From NCBI GenBank assembly GCA_021730945.1, contig JAKFYH010000047.1, positions 1 through 64,000 on the forward strand: a stretch of DNA of 64,000 nt, given 5' to 3'. The translations under genes and the position numbers were made by a program. The DNA is from Acidobacteriota bacterium (GTDB lineage Bacteria; Acidobacteriota; Vicinamibacteria; Vicinamibacterales; UBA2999). Below, in pieces: positions 1 to 8,039 of this stretch. The first letter of the stretch is position 1. Every line of letters starts with the position of its first letter. The notes under the pieces are model-generated. The model ran no database searches. It saw only the letters and a program-made list of their open reading frames with translations, and was not told the origin of the DNA.

Positions 1-52
1 GCCCTACCCGCCCCACCCGCCTCATCCGTGATACAACTCCCGTGCGCCTGTC

Positions 53-2014
53 ATGCCACGAGAGCTCCGCCCCCGGCTCGCGGTCGTGCTTGGCTTCGTG
101 TTGGTCGCCCTTGCCTTCACCTGGCCGCTGCCCATTCAACTCGGGACCCATCTCACCGGGGATCCCGGCGGTGATACCAGTGTGTACCTGTGGAACCAGT
201 GGGTGTTCCACCAGGAGGCGATGCGGGGCAACAACCCGTTCGCCACCACGCAGATTCTGTCGCTGACCGACCGCCTCGACCTGTCGCAGCATAACTACAC
301 GGTCTTCCCCAATCTGCTGGCGCTGCCGCTGATCTCCCTGGTCGGCGTGGTTGCCGCATTCAACCTGGTCTACCTTGCCATCGGCGTCCTGACTTCGCTT
401 ATGACCTACGGGTTGGCCCGGGCCACGACCAGTGCCTCGCGCATCGAAGCCTTCCTTGCCGGTGTGGCGTTTGCCTGGTCGCCGGTGCTGGTCGCCCGTA
501 GTACCGGCCACTTCAGTCTGGCCGCCGCGGCGCCGTTGCCCGCGTTCATCTGGGCGCTGGTTCGAGCCGAACGCAACCGCACGCCCGGCGACGCCGCTCT
601 GGTGGGCTTGTGCATGGCCTGGGCGGCGCTCTGCGACGTGTACTACGGCATCTACTGCGTGATGATCGCCGTGCTGTATCTTGCGACGGTCGCGATCCGC
701 GTGACCCGCGCGCCGGCCCCGGCGGCTCGCCGGCCGTGGGTGTGGTTGCTCGACGTCTTGATCGTGTGCATCGGCGGGCTGGTCGTGGGCCTGGCCATCG
801 GCCGGGGCGGCGACTTCTCCGTGCTGGGGGTCGCCATCCACATGCGCAGCCTGTACACCCCGGTGCTGATCCTGACCGTCCTGGTGGCCGCCCGGTTCGC
901 GGCCTGGTGGCGGCCACGGGTGTCGCGGCGCCCTGACCTGGGTCCGCTGCCGATCAAGGCGCTGCTGGTCGGCGTCCTCGCCTGCGTTGGTCCGCTCTCA
1001 CCGGTCTTGTACGGAATGGTCGGGCGAATCGCCGATGGCCGGTTTGTGAGCCCGCAGATCTTTTGGCGCAGCAGTCCTCGCGGCGTGGATCTGCTGGCGC
1101 TGGTGACGCCCAATCCCAACCACCCCCTGATGCGATTGCTGGTCGGCGATGAGCAGTTGACAGCGCCGACGCGGTTTGTCGAGTACACGGCGTCGCTCAG
1201 CCTGGTGGCTCTGCTGGTGGTGCTCGCCGCGGTCGCCTGGGCGAGGTTCCGCCCGCAGGCCGGGTGGGTCGTATTGACGATAGGCTTCGCGCTGCTGGCG
1301 CTTGGCCCCTTCGTCTTCGTGGCCGACGCCAACACCCATATTCCCGGGCCGTGGGCGCTGCTGCGCTACCTCACACCTGTGAGCCTCGCCCGCATGCCAA
1401 CCCGTTTCGCGATCGTCGCGGCCCTCGGACTGGCAGTGTTGCTGGCCGGCGCCCTGGCGGCGATCGGCGAACGGTGGCCGCAGCGGCGGCGCGCGATCAC
1501 GGCCCTGATCGCGGTGCTGTTGCTCGTCGAATTGTGGCCGGCGCCCCGCACCCTGTACTCCGCGGAGATCTCTCCGGTTTACGACACCATCGCCCAGGAC
1601 CCGCGGGATGTGCGGGTGCTGACGCTGCCCTTCGGCATTCGCGACGGGGTCTCCTCGCTCGGCAACTTCCGGCCGCGTTCGCAGTTCAACCAGACGCGCC
1701 ACGGCAAGCGCCTGATCGGCGGCTACCTCTCGCGCATCTCGGCGCGCCGCGCCGAGCAGATGCGCCGCGGATTTCCGACCCTGGCGATTTTGATGAAATT
1801 GAGCGAGGAGCAACCACTGAGCGACGAAGACACGGCGGCACTCGCCGAGCGCGGACCGCGGTTTGTGAGCAGCACCGACCTTGGTTATGTCGTCATTGAT
1901 CGGCGCTTCGTCTCGGAGTCGTCGGCGCACGCAGTCATCGCGGCCTGGAACCTCGAGGAAGTGCAACGCGATCGCCACCTGACGCTCTACCGCCCGGCCG
2001 CCAGCCGCCCGTAG
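53..2014 (+). CDS. Polytopic membrane protein, glycosyltransferase-like, function unknown
   Basis: A 653-residue protein that is mostly hydrophobic helices, with about a dozen predicted membrane spans. The first is at residues 9-28. A loop after it holds a G-D-P-G-G-D stretch and a conserved-looking W-N-Q-W segment, the acidic first-loop layout common in GT-C type glycosyltransferases and YfhO-like proteins. The last 130 or so residues are soluble and carry an R-G-F-P-T-L segment. These are family-level resemblances, not proof of enzymatic activity. No neighbour gives context. The ATG at 53 follows a TACAAC -10-like element at 32-37. A role in envelope polysaccharide or lipid glycosylation is the best guess. 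Confidence 0.7.
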   Translation: MPRELRPRLAVVLGFVLVALAFTWPLPIQLGTHLTGDPGGDTSVYLWNQWVFHQEAMRGNNPFATTQILSLTDRLDLSQHNYTVFPNLLALPLISLVGVVAAFNLVYLAIGVLTSLMTYGLARATTSASRIEAFLAGVAFAWSPVLVARSTGHFSLAAAAPLPAFIWALVRAERNRTPGDAALVGLCMAWAALCDVYYGIYCVMIAVLYLATVAIRVTRAPAPAARRPWVWLLDVLIVCIGGLVVGLAIGRGGDFSVLGVAIHMRSLYTPVLILTVLVAARFAAWWRPRVSRRPDLGPLPIKALLVGVLACVGPLSPVLYGMVGRIADGRFVSPQIFWRSSPRGVDLLALVTPNPNHPLMRLLVGDEQLTAPTRFVEYTASLSLVALLVVLAAVAWARFRPQAGWVVLTIGFALLALGPFVFVADANTHIPGPWALLRYLTPVSLARMPTRFAIVAALGLAVLLAGALAAIGERWPQRRRAITALIAVLLLVELWPAPRTLYSAEISPVYDTIAQDPRDVRVLTLPFGIRDGVSSLGNFRPRSQFNQTRHGKRLIGGYLSRISARRAEQMRRGFPTLAILMKLSEEQPLSDEDTAALAERGPRFVSSTDLGYVVIDRRFVSESSAHAVIAAWNLEEVQRDRHLTLYRPAASRP

Positions 2015-2034
2015 GTTTCCGACACGGCCGCCCC

Positions 2035-2148
2035 GATCCCCACGAGCGCCGCAAGGCGCAAGCCCCACGAGCGCCGCAAGGCGCAAGCCCCACGAGCGCC
2101 GCAAGGCGCGATCCCCACGAGCGCCGCAGGCGCGAGCCCCACGCGCCC
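2035..2148. repeat. Intergenic 24-25 bp tandem repeat
   Basis: Four near-identical copies and a partial fifth of a unit reading CCCCACGAGCGCCGCAAGGC plus a GC[AG]A[GT] tail lie between the membrane protein and the spermidine synthase fusion. Copies start near 2037, 2062, 2087 and 2112. Copies 1-3 are essentially identical, copy 4 lacks one A, and copy 5 is truncated. Each unit contains GCGCC...GGCGC, so each could form a small hairpin. There are no variable spacers, so this is not a CRISPR array. Recent slippage or amplification is likely. Confidence 0.85.
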
Positions 2149-2183
2149 AGACGTGCGCGCGCCCATCTGATACTCTGTCAGCA

Positions 2184-5100
2184 ATGCGGCGTGGCCCGTT
2201 CCTGATCCTGTTTGCGGTGTCCGGCGCCGCGGCCCTCGTTTACGAAGTTGTCTGGACGCGGCTGCTCACGCTGCAGATGGGCCACGGCATCGCCGCGGCC
2301 AGCACCGTCCTGGCGGCGTTCATGGGTGGCCTCGCAATCGGCGCGGCGGCCGCCGGCCGGCTGGGCGGACGCCTCAGCCCCCGCCGCGCCCTCGCCGTCT
2401 ATGCCGGACTTGAACTGGCCATCGGTGCCCTGGCGCTGCTGCTCCCGCTGGCATTGACCTCGGTTCGGCCGCTGCTGGTCAGCGCCTACGCCGACGGCAC
2501 CGGCGGCGCCACCTTCGCCCTCTTGCGGCTGGCAACCAGTGTGCTGTTGTTGGCGGTCCCGGCCGCGGCCATGGGCGCCACCTTTCCGATCGCCTCGCGA
2601 TGGATGGTCCGCACGGCGGCCAGCGCCGCGCAGGAGGCCGGCGGCTTGTACGCCGCCAATACTCTTGGCGCGGCCGGCGGCGCCGTACTGGCGGGATTCG
2701 TCCTGATCCCCTGGCTCGGTCTGAGCGGGTCGACGTGGGTCGGGGTGGCCTTGAACATCCTGGCCGCAGCCGGCGCCACGGCGATTGCGCGCCTGCCGGC
2801 CACCGACTCGGTTGAAGCCGCCAACCCTGGGGCCTCGCGCCCGTCGAAAGCGGCCAGGCGTGCCGCTGTGGCCGGCGAACCGCCGGCCATGGGCCGGCCC
2901 TGGCTGGCGGCGCTGGCTCTGGGCGCTTCCGGCTTCGCCTCACTCACGCTGCAAGTGGTCTGGACCAGGCTGCTCGTGCAGATCCTCGGCCCAACGACAT
3001 ATGCCTTCAGCCTGGTCGTGGCCATCTTCATCGTCGGTCTCGCCGGCGGGTCGGCGATCGGTGCCTGGATGGTGGCACGAACGCGCAGTGCCGGTGCGGG
3101 CCTGGCCACCTGCATGTTGCTTAGTGTGGGGCTCTCGCTGGTGGCGGCTTCAGCCGTGGATTGGGCGCTGCTGACGCTGGCGGGAATTGTGGCGCGCCCG
3201 GACGTGCTGTTTACCGAGGTGTTGGCCCGCGAGGCCCTCCTGGTCACGGCGCTGCTGCTGCCGATGACCCTGGCATTCGGCGCCGCGTTTCCGTTCGCCG
3301 TGGCGGTGGCGACCGGGCGCGAAGAGTCGGTGATCGAGAACATTGGCCGCATCTACGCCGTGAACACGGTTGGGGCCATTGCAGGCGCGCTGCTGGCTGG
3401 GTTCGTGCTGGTGCCGCAGGTCGGCCTGCATCTCACCATTCGCCTGGTGGCCGTGCTGGTTGGTCTCAGTGCCACTGCAGTCCTCGTGCGCGCCGGTCAG
3501 GGGCGCGGCCGCCTCGCCGCCATCGCCCTCGCGGCGGCGATGATCGCTGGGGCCTGGGCGTTGCCGCAGTGGGATCCGCTCCTGCTGTCGAGCGGCGCCT
3601 ACAAGTACGCCGCGGCCCAGCGCGGCCCGAGTCTTGAAACGGCTCTGGCCGCCGGCGAACTGCTGTCATACCGCGAGGGAGCGGCGGGCACCGTCGCCGT
3701 TCGGCGGCTGGCCGGCACCGTCTCACTCGCAATCGACGGCAAGGTCGATGCCTCAAATGCCGGCGACATGCTGACGCAGCGGCTGCTCGCGCACGTCCCG
3801 CTGTTGCTGCACCCGGCCCCACGGCGCGTGGCCATTCTCGGACTGGGCAGCGGCGTCACGCTGGGCTCGGCACTGACGCATCCGATCGAGTCGGCCACCG
3901 TGCTCGAGATTTCTCCAGAGGTCGTCGATGCCTCGCGGTTCTTCGCGGCCGAGAATCACCAGGCGCTGGCCGACCCGCGCACGCGGCTGATTATCGGCGA
4001 CGGCCGCACCCACTTGATGCTTGGCCGCGAGACCTACGACGTGATCGTCTCGGAACCGTCGAATCCGTGGATGGCCGGCATCGCGTCGCTCTTCACGCAG
4101 GAATTCTTCGCCGGCGCCAAGGCGCGACTGGCGCCCGGCGGCGTGCTGTGCCAGTGGGCGCACACCTACGACATCAGCAGCGACGACCTCCGATCGATCG
4201 TCGCGACGTTTCTGACGGCGTTTCCCGACGGTTCGATGTGGTTGGTGGGCGACGCCGATGTCCTCCTGATCGGATCGGCGGCACCGGTGGACGACCGTGT
4301 CGGCGGCATCGCCGCCGCCTGGCAACGTCCCGGCGTGGCGGCCGACCTCGCCTCGGTCGGCGCACTGGATGCCTACGCCGTCACGTCGCTGTTCATCGCA
4401 CAGGGCCCGGCCTTGCAGGCGTGGGCGGCCGGTGCGCCGCTGCAGACCGACGACCGGTCGCAGATCGAGTTTTCCGGACCGCGCAATATCTTCGGCCCCT
4501 CGCGCGAGGACATTGCCGCGTTGCTGCGAGACCTGTCGTCCCGCAGTCCCAAGCCGCCAGCCGTGACGGCCGCCACCAGCGCCGCGACCGCGGTCAGCCG
4601 GCGCGATCGCGGACTGATGTTCCTGAAGTCCGACGCCTACCGGCCGGCCTACGACGACTTCGTCGAGGCGCTCAGCCTGGAACCCACCGATCCGGCCTCG
4701 CTGGACGGCCTGATCCGTGCCGCTGCCGCCGTGACCCGCATCGACGAAGCGCGAGCGCTCTTAACCCGCCTGGCCTCGTCGCCGGCCAACGGCGAGGCCA
4801 AGCTCGCCTTGTCCAAAGTTCTCGCCTCCCAGGGCGCCATAGACGAGGCGGTCCGGATTCCGCTCAGCGTGTTGCAGTCGGCACCAGGCAACGTCCGGGC
4901 GCTCGAACAACTGGCGTCGATCCTGTCCGACGTCGGCGACGCCGAACGGCTGGAACCGGTGGTCGCACGCCTGGTGGCGGATGCCCCGAAGAACACGTGG
5001 GCGCACTATTACGCCGGCTCGCTCTTCTTCATGCAGAACCGGCTCGACCTGGCCGTGCAGGCGGCTCGCAGTGCGGTGACGCTCGACCCGGCCAACGCCA

Positions 5101-5345
5101 AGGCGCACAACCTGCTGGGGGCGTGCCTGGCGAGCATGGGCCAGGCCGATGCCGCCCGGGCGGCGTTCCAAACCTCGATCACAGCTGACCCGCGGGAGTC
5201 GGGTACCTATACCAACCTGGCCACGCTCGAGCTTCAAGCCGGCCGCCCCGACCTGGCGCGGCAATACTTCGCCGAAGCGCTGACCGTCGATCCCCTCTCG
5301 CAGTCCGCGCGCGACGGACTCGCGTCATTGCGCGCGCCCCGTTAG
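2184..5345 (+). CDS. Membrane-anchored spermidine synthase-like fusion with C-terminal TPRs
   Basis: A 1053-residue fusion. Residues 1-210 and about 235-470 are two sets of membrane helices that look like an internal duplication: each begins with a G-A-x-A-L-V-Y-E-V-V-W-T-R-L or G-F-A-S-L-T-L-Q-V-V-W-T-R-L type segment. Residues about 480-760 are a SpeE-like aminopropyltransferase or methyltransferase fold with G-L-G-S-G-V-T, L-E-I-S-P and V-S-E-P-S-N-P-W motifs. Residues about 800-1053 are TPR-like helical repeats. Such fusions are often annotated as fused MFS/spermidine synthase, and most have no proven polyamine activity. The ATG follows a GATACT/TACTCT -10-like element at 2169-2176, so the mRNA leader may be very short. 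Confidence 0.85.
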   Translation: MRRGPFLILFAVSGAAALVYEVVWTRLLTLQMGHGIAAASTVLAAFMGGLAIGAAAAGRLGGRLSPRRALAVYAGLELAIGALALLLPLALTSVRPLLVSAYADGTGGATFALLRLATSVLLLAVPAAAMGATFPIASRWMVRTAASAAQEAGGLYAANTLGAAGGAVLAGFVLIPWLGLSGSTWVGVALNILAAAGATAIARLPATDSVEAANPGASRPSKAARRAAVAGEPPAMGRPWLAALALGASGFASLTLQVVWTRLLVQILGPTTYAFSLVVAIFIVGLAGGSAIGAWMVARTRSAGAGLATCMLLSVGLSLVAASAVDWALLTLAGIVARPDVLFTEVLAREALLVTALLLPMTLAFGAAFPFAVAVATGREESVIENIGRIYAVNTVGAIAGALLAGFVLVPQVGLHLTIRLVAVLVGLSATAVLVRAGQGRGRLAAIALAAAMIAGAWALPQWDPLLLSSGAYKYAAAQRGPSLETALAAGELLSYREGAAGTVAVRRLAGTVSLAIDGKVDASNAGDMLTQRLLAHVPLLLHPAPRRVAILGLGSGVTLGSALTHPIESATVLEISPEVVDASRFFAAENHQALADPRTRLIIGDGRTHLMLGRETYDVIVSEPSNPWMAGIASLFTQEFFAGAKARLAPGGVLCQWAHTYDISSDDLRSIVATFLTAFPDGSMWLVGDADVLLIGSAAPVDDRVGGIAAAWQRPGVAADLASVGALDAYAVTSLFIAQGPALQAWAAGAPLQTDDRSQIEFSGPRNIFGPSREDIAALLRDLSSRSPKPPAVTAATSAATAVSRRDRGLMFLKSDAYRPAYDDFVEALSLEPTDPASLDGLIRAAAAVTRIDEARALLTRLASSPANGEAKLALSKVLASQGAIDEAVRIPLSVLQSAPGNVRALEQLASILSDVGDAERLEPVVARLVADAPKNTWAHYYAGSLFFMQNRLDLAVQAARSAVTLDPANAKAHNLLGACLASMGQADAARAAFQTSITADPRESGTYTNLATLELQAGRPDLARQYFAEALTVDPLSQSARDGLASLRAPR

Positions 5346-5565
5346 GGTGTTGCACCCGCATCCAATTGCCTGAAGTTTGATCCAACTGCGCCGACCGCGT
5401 GAGCGCGCCGGCCGGTCGCTGTGTGAGAACGACCTACGCAGTGTGTAAGAACTGACACGCTTCAGCACACGCGACGATCCTGTCACGCCGCCGCCCGAGG
5501 GGGAACACACCCACCGCACTTCGGCATGAGCTTTGCTAGCTGTCGGTTACGGGGGGAGCAATTCG

Positions 5566-5781
5566 ATGAGCGTCGTTCGTATTCTGGGGTTTTCGACGCT
5601 GTCGTGCGGGTGTGTCGTCGGTCGCTACCGAGACGTCGCCAGCACGCGCGAGGTCAGCTACGTGGAAGAGAAGGGTGTCGGCTGTGACAGCCATGCCCAC
5701 CGCCGCAACCACACGGTTTCGGCCGAGCGCGAGCGGTTTGCCGCCGTTGCCGGTACCACGCTGACCGCCCGGGCCTCGTAA
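5566..5781 (+). CDS. Small Cys/His-rich hypothetical protein
   Basis: A 71-residue ORF starting at the ATG at 5566, chosen because a GGGGGAG ribosome-binding sequence lies at 5551-5557. An upstream in-frame start at 5533 has none. The N-terminal half holds a C-G-C triplet (L-S-C-G-C-V-V-G-R-Y), then an E-E-K-G-V-G-C-D-S-H-A-H-R-R-N-H segment dense in Cys and His. This could bind a metal such as zinc, but the spacing matches no family I can name. The last 20 residues look less ordered. It stands alone, before the methyltransferase. Confidence 0.55.
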   Translation: MSVVRILGFSTLSCGCVVGRYRDVASTREVSYVEEKGVGCDSHAHRRNHTVSAERERFAAVAGTTLTARAS

Positions 5782-5890
5782 AGGCCCCGGCAAGACCAAG
5801 CCGTCTGGCGCCGGCCGGACGCCATGCCTGTTGCCCAGCCGTCCGCATTCGACGGATGGCCAGGAAAGGCCACGGTACAATCGTACCGAC

Positions 5891-6766
5891 GTGCCTGCTC
5901 GCCTCCCCACTCCCTTTGCCGACCTGCGCCGTGGACGCCAGCGGCTGCGCTTCTACCACGGTGACGCGCTCGACATCCTCGGCCGGCTCGCCCCTGCCTC
6001 GGTCGACGCGGTGGTCACCTCGCCACCCTACAACCTGGGGATCCGCTATCGCAGCTACGACGATGGCCTGCCGCGGGCGGCATATTTGGAGTGGACCGGC
6101 TCGTGGATTGCCGCGGTCAAGCGGGTGCTGGCCCGGCAGGGGTCGCTGTTTCTGAACGTCGGTGCCAAGCCGAAGGACCCCTGGACGGCGCTCGACGTCG
6201 CCCAGGCGGTGCGGCCCTACCTCGAACTGCAGAACATCCTGCACTGGGTGAAGTCGATCGCGATCGAGAAGTCGCTCGCGGGCGCCCGCGCCGGCCTGGC
6301 CGGCGACCTTGCCGTCGGTCACTACAAGCCCATTAACAGCGACCGCTTCCTGAACGACTGCCACGAGTTCGTGTTCCACTTCAGCCCGACCGGTCACACC
6401 CCTCTTGACCGCCGCGCGGTCGGCGTCAAGTATCAGGACCCCTCGAACGTGACCCGCTGGCAGGGTGCCGGGTCGGGCCTGCGCTGCCGTGGCAACACCT
6501 GGTTCCTGCCCTACGACACCATTCAGAGCCGGGACAAGGAGCGTCCCCACCCGGCCACCTTTCCGTGGCGCTTGCCGGCGTACTGCCTGAAGCTGCATGG
6601 GCTGCCCCGAATCGGCCTGGCCGTGGACCCTTTCCTCGGCCTTGGCAGCAGTGCGGTGGCGTGCGCGGAGCTCGGGGTGAATTTTGCCGGCGTCGAGCTC
6701 GACGAGCACTACCTGGCGGAGGCGGTGGCCCGGACGCGCGCGGCGCTCAAGAAGCCCTCACCATAG
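5891..6766 (+). CDS. Orphan beta-class DNA methyltransferase (N4-cytosine or N6-adenine)
   Basis: Site-specific DNA methyltransferase of 291 residues. The catalytic motif IV T-S-P-P-Y-N is at residues 43-48. The AdoMet-binding motif I D-P-F-L-G-L-G-S-S is near residue 245, after motif IV, which defines the beta class. TSPPY is the form most often seen in N4-cytosine enzymes, so m4C is more likely than m6A, but this is not certain. The GTG at 5891 was preferred over the upstream ATG at 5831 because a TACAAT -10 element at 5876-5881 would put the 5831 start outside the transcript. No restriction endonuclease gene is adjacent, so it is an orphan enzyme. Confidence 0.88.
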   Translation: MPARLPTPFADLRRGRQRLRFYHGDALDILGRLAPASVDAVVTSPPYNLGIRYRSYDDGLPRAAYLEWTGSWIAAVKRVLARQGSLFLNVGAKPKDPWTALDVAQAVRPYLELQNILHWVKSIAIEKSLAGARAGLAGDLAVGHYKPINSDRFLNDCHEFVFHFSPTGHTPLDRRAVGVKYQDPSNVTRWQGAGSGLRCRGNTWFLPYDTIQSRDKERPHPATFPWRLPAYCLKLHGLPRIGLAVDPFLGLGSSAVACAELGVNFAGVELDEHYLAEAVARTRAALKKPSP

Positions 6767-6825
6767 TTCTCCTTGAATCCATCTCTCTCGCAGATGTATG
6801 CTCTCATGCAATCCGGGAGGGTTTG

Positions 6826-7728
6826 GTGGACCTTCGACAACTAGAAATCATAAGAGCGATCGCCGAAACAGGTTCGTTCACGGCCGCCGGCCACAAGCTG
6901 CACGTCTCGCAGTCGGCCATCAGCCGTCAGATCCTGCTGCTCGAAGACGAGTTGAAAGAGCCGGTGTTTCTCCGCGTCGGGCGCCGCATTCGCATTACCC
7001 CGGCCGGCGAGGCACTGCTCCAGCTCAGCCATCGGGTGTTCCAGGACCTGAAGGACACGACCGCGGGCATTACCGACAGCCAGGAATCGCTGCGCGGCAC
7101 GGTGCGGCTGCTGGGCGGCATGACGGTGTGCCTCTATGTCTTTCCGCCGCTGCTGACCGAGCTCAAGCGTCAGCACCCCGAGATCGAACTCAAGTTGATG
7201 TCGGGCAGTTCCGAACAGTGCCTGGCGCGCCTGCGATCGGGCGCCGGCGATCTGGCGCTGTTGACGCTTCCCGTCGAGCAGCCGGACCTGGTGACGGTTC
7301 CGGTGTTGCAGGAAGAGCTGCTGGTGGTGACGGCGGCGAAACATCCCCTGTCGCGCAAGAAGAAGGTGCTGCCACAGGATCTGGTGCGCCAGCCCTTCGT
7401 CTTGTTCGAGCCCGGCTCCAACACCCGCCGGGCCGTCGACGAGTTTTTCGCGGCCGCTCGGATCGAACCGCAAATCGTCATGGAGACCGAAAACGTCGAG
7501 ATCATCAAGGCGCTGGTCCGCAACGGCCTCGGCATGACGATCATCCCCTACCAGGCGGTGGCCCGCGACGTGACCAGCGGTCAGATGCACTGCGCCCGCA
7601 TCGAGGGGCGCTCGCTGGTGCGGGAAACCGGCTGGGTCTACCCGAAGATGAGCCGGACGCCGCGCGCGGTGCAGGAAGTGATCAAGGCGTTCGAGCGCGT
7701 CCGGCCCAAGCTGAAGCTGGCGCCCTGA
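6826..7728 (+). CDS. LysR-family transcriptional regulator
   Basis: A 300-residue LysR regulator. Residues 1-60 form the winged HTH (L-E-I-I-R-A-I-A-E-T-G-S-F-T-A-A, then V-S-Q-S-A-I-S-R-Q). Residues about 90-295 form the substrate-binding domain with G-L-G-M-T-I-I-P-Y near the C-terminus. It resembles the CysB/CynR/CbbR half of the family, but the effector cannot be read from sequence. The GTG at 6826 is chosen because GGGAGGG lies just upstream at 6815-6821; the ORF stays open further upstream into the methyltransferase gene. It follows the methyltransferase by 59 bases on the same strand, with no clear divergent target gene. Confidence 0.92.
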   Translation: MDLRQLEIIRAIAETGSFTAAGHKLHVSQSAISRQILLLEDELKEPVFLRVGRRIRITPAGEALLQLSHRVFQDLKDTTAGITDSQESLRGTVRLLGGMTVCLYVFPPLLTELKRQHPEIELKLMSGSSEQCLARLRSGAGDLALLTLPVEQPDLVTVPVLQEELLVVTAAKHPLSRKKKVLPQDLVRQPFVLFEPGSNTRRAVDEFFAAARIEPQIVMETENVEIIKALVRNGLGMTIIPYQAVARDVTSGQMHCARIEGRSLVRETGWVYPKMSRTPRAVQEVIKAFERVRPKLKLAP

Positions 7729-7755
7729 GGCGGGCCGGCGGCAAGTCTCCCAGAC

Positions 7756-7797
7756 ATGATCGAATCGGATGAATCCGATTCGATCATTGTATTTTTG
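7756..7797 (+). terminator. Perfect 15-bp inverted repeat followed by T-rich tract
   Basis: Perfect inverted repeat with 15-base arms at 7756-7770 and 7773-7787, separated by only GA, followed by TGTATTTTT. It sits 28 bases after the LysR stop codon and fits an intrinsic terminator. The two-base loop is too tight for a normal RNA hairpin, so the inner pairs would open. A dyad operator for the next gene is the alternative. Confidence 0.6.
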
Positions 7798-7850
7798 GGA
7801 ATGTCAGTTCTCGCTAGGATCGACCTATCCGTCCCTGAAGCGAGGCCTGC

Positions 7851-8039
7851 ATGGAAATCAGCCGTGAACGTGTGATCTCAATTGTCCTGAACGAACAGGA
7901 GTGGCAGAACCTGGTCCGCCGCCATCCCCAGCCCGTGGCCTGGCTGCGCGAACGCATCCAGGAGACCATCGGCACCGACCCCGTTATTGCGCCTTCGGCG
8001 GCTGGCGCAGCGAGTATGACGTCCGCGACCACACGCTGA
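7851..8039 (+). CDS. Small hypothetical protein
   Basis: A 62-residue ORF with a natural-looking N-terminal 45 residues (M-E-I-S-R-E-R-V-I-S-I-V-L, then Q-P-V-A-W-L-R-E-R-I-Q-E), likely a beta strand followed by amphipathic helices. An AAGCGAGG ribosome-binding-like stretch lies at 7838-7845. The final 17 residues (A, S, T-rich) run antisense into the VWFA gene, a 56-base convergent overlap, so the true end may be less conserved. I do not recognise a named family. Confidence 0.5.
   Translation: MEISRERVISIVLNEQEWQNLVRRHPQPVAWLRERIQETIGTDPVIAPSAAGAASMTSATTR

Noticed and set aside
998-2104. Long antisense ORF (368 codons) within the first membrane protein gene
   Set aside because: High GC makes long open frames on the other strand common; the composition (Arg, Gln, His-rich, no domain) is not protein-like, and the + strand frame is a clear membrane protein.
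2035-2148. Possible CRISPR array
   Set aside because: Contiguous tandem units with no spacers.
5346-5565. Possible RNA gene or riboswitch in the gap before the small Cys/His gene
   Set aside because: No strong hairpin, conserved core or promoter pair that I can recognise.
5831-5890. Longer N-terminus for the DNA methyltransferase
   Set aside because: It would begin upstream of the likely -10 box at 5876-5881, so it would not be transcribed from that promoter.
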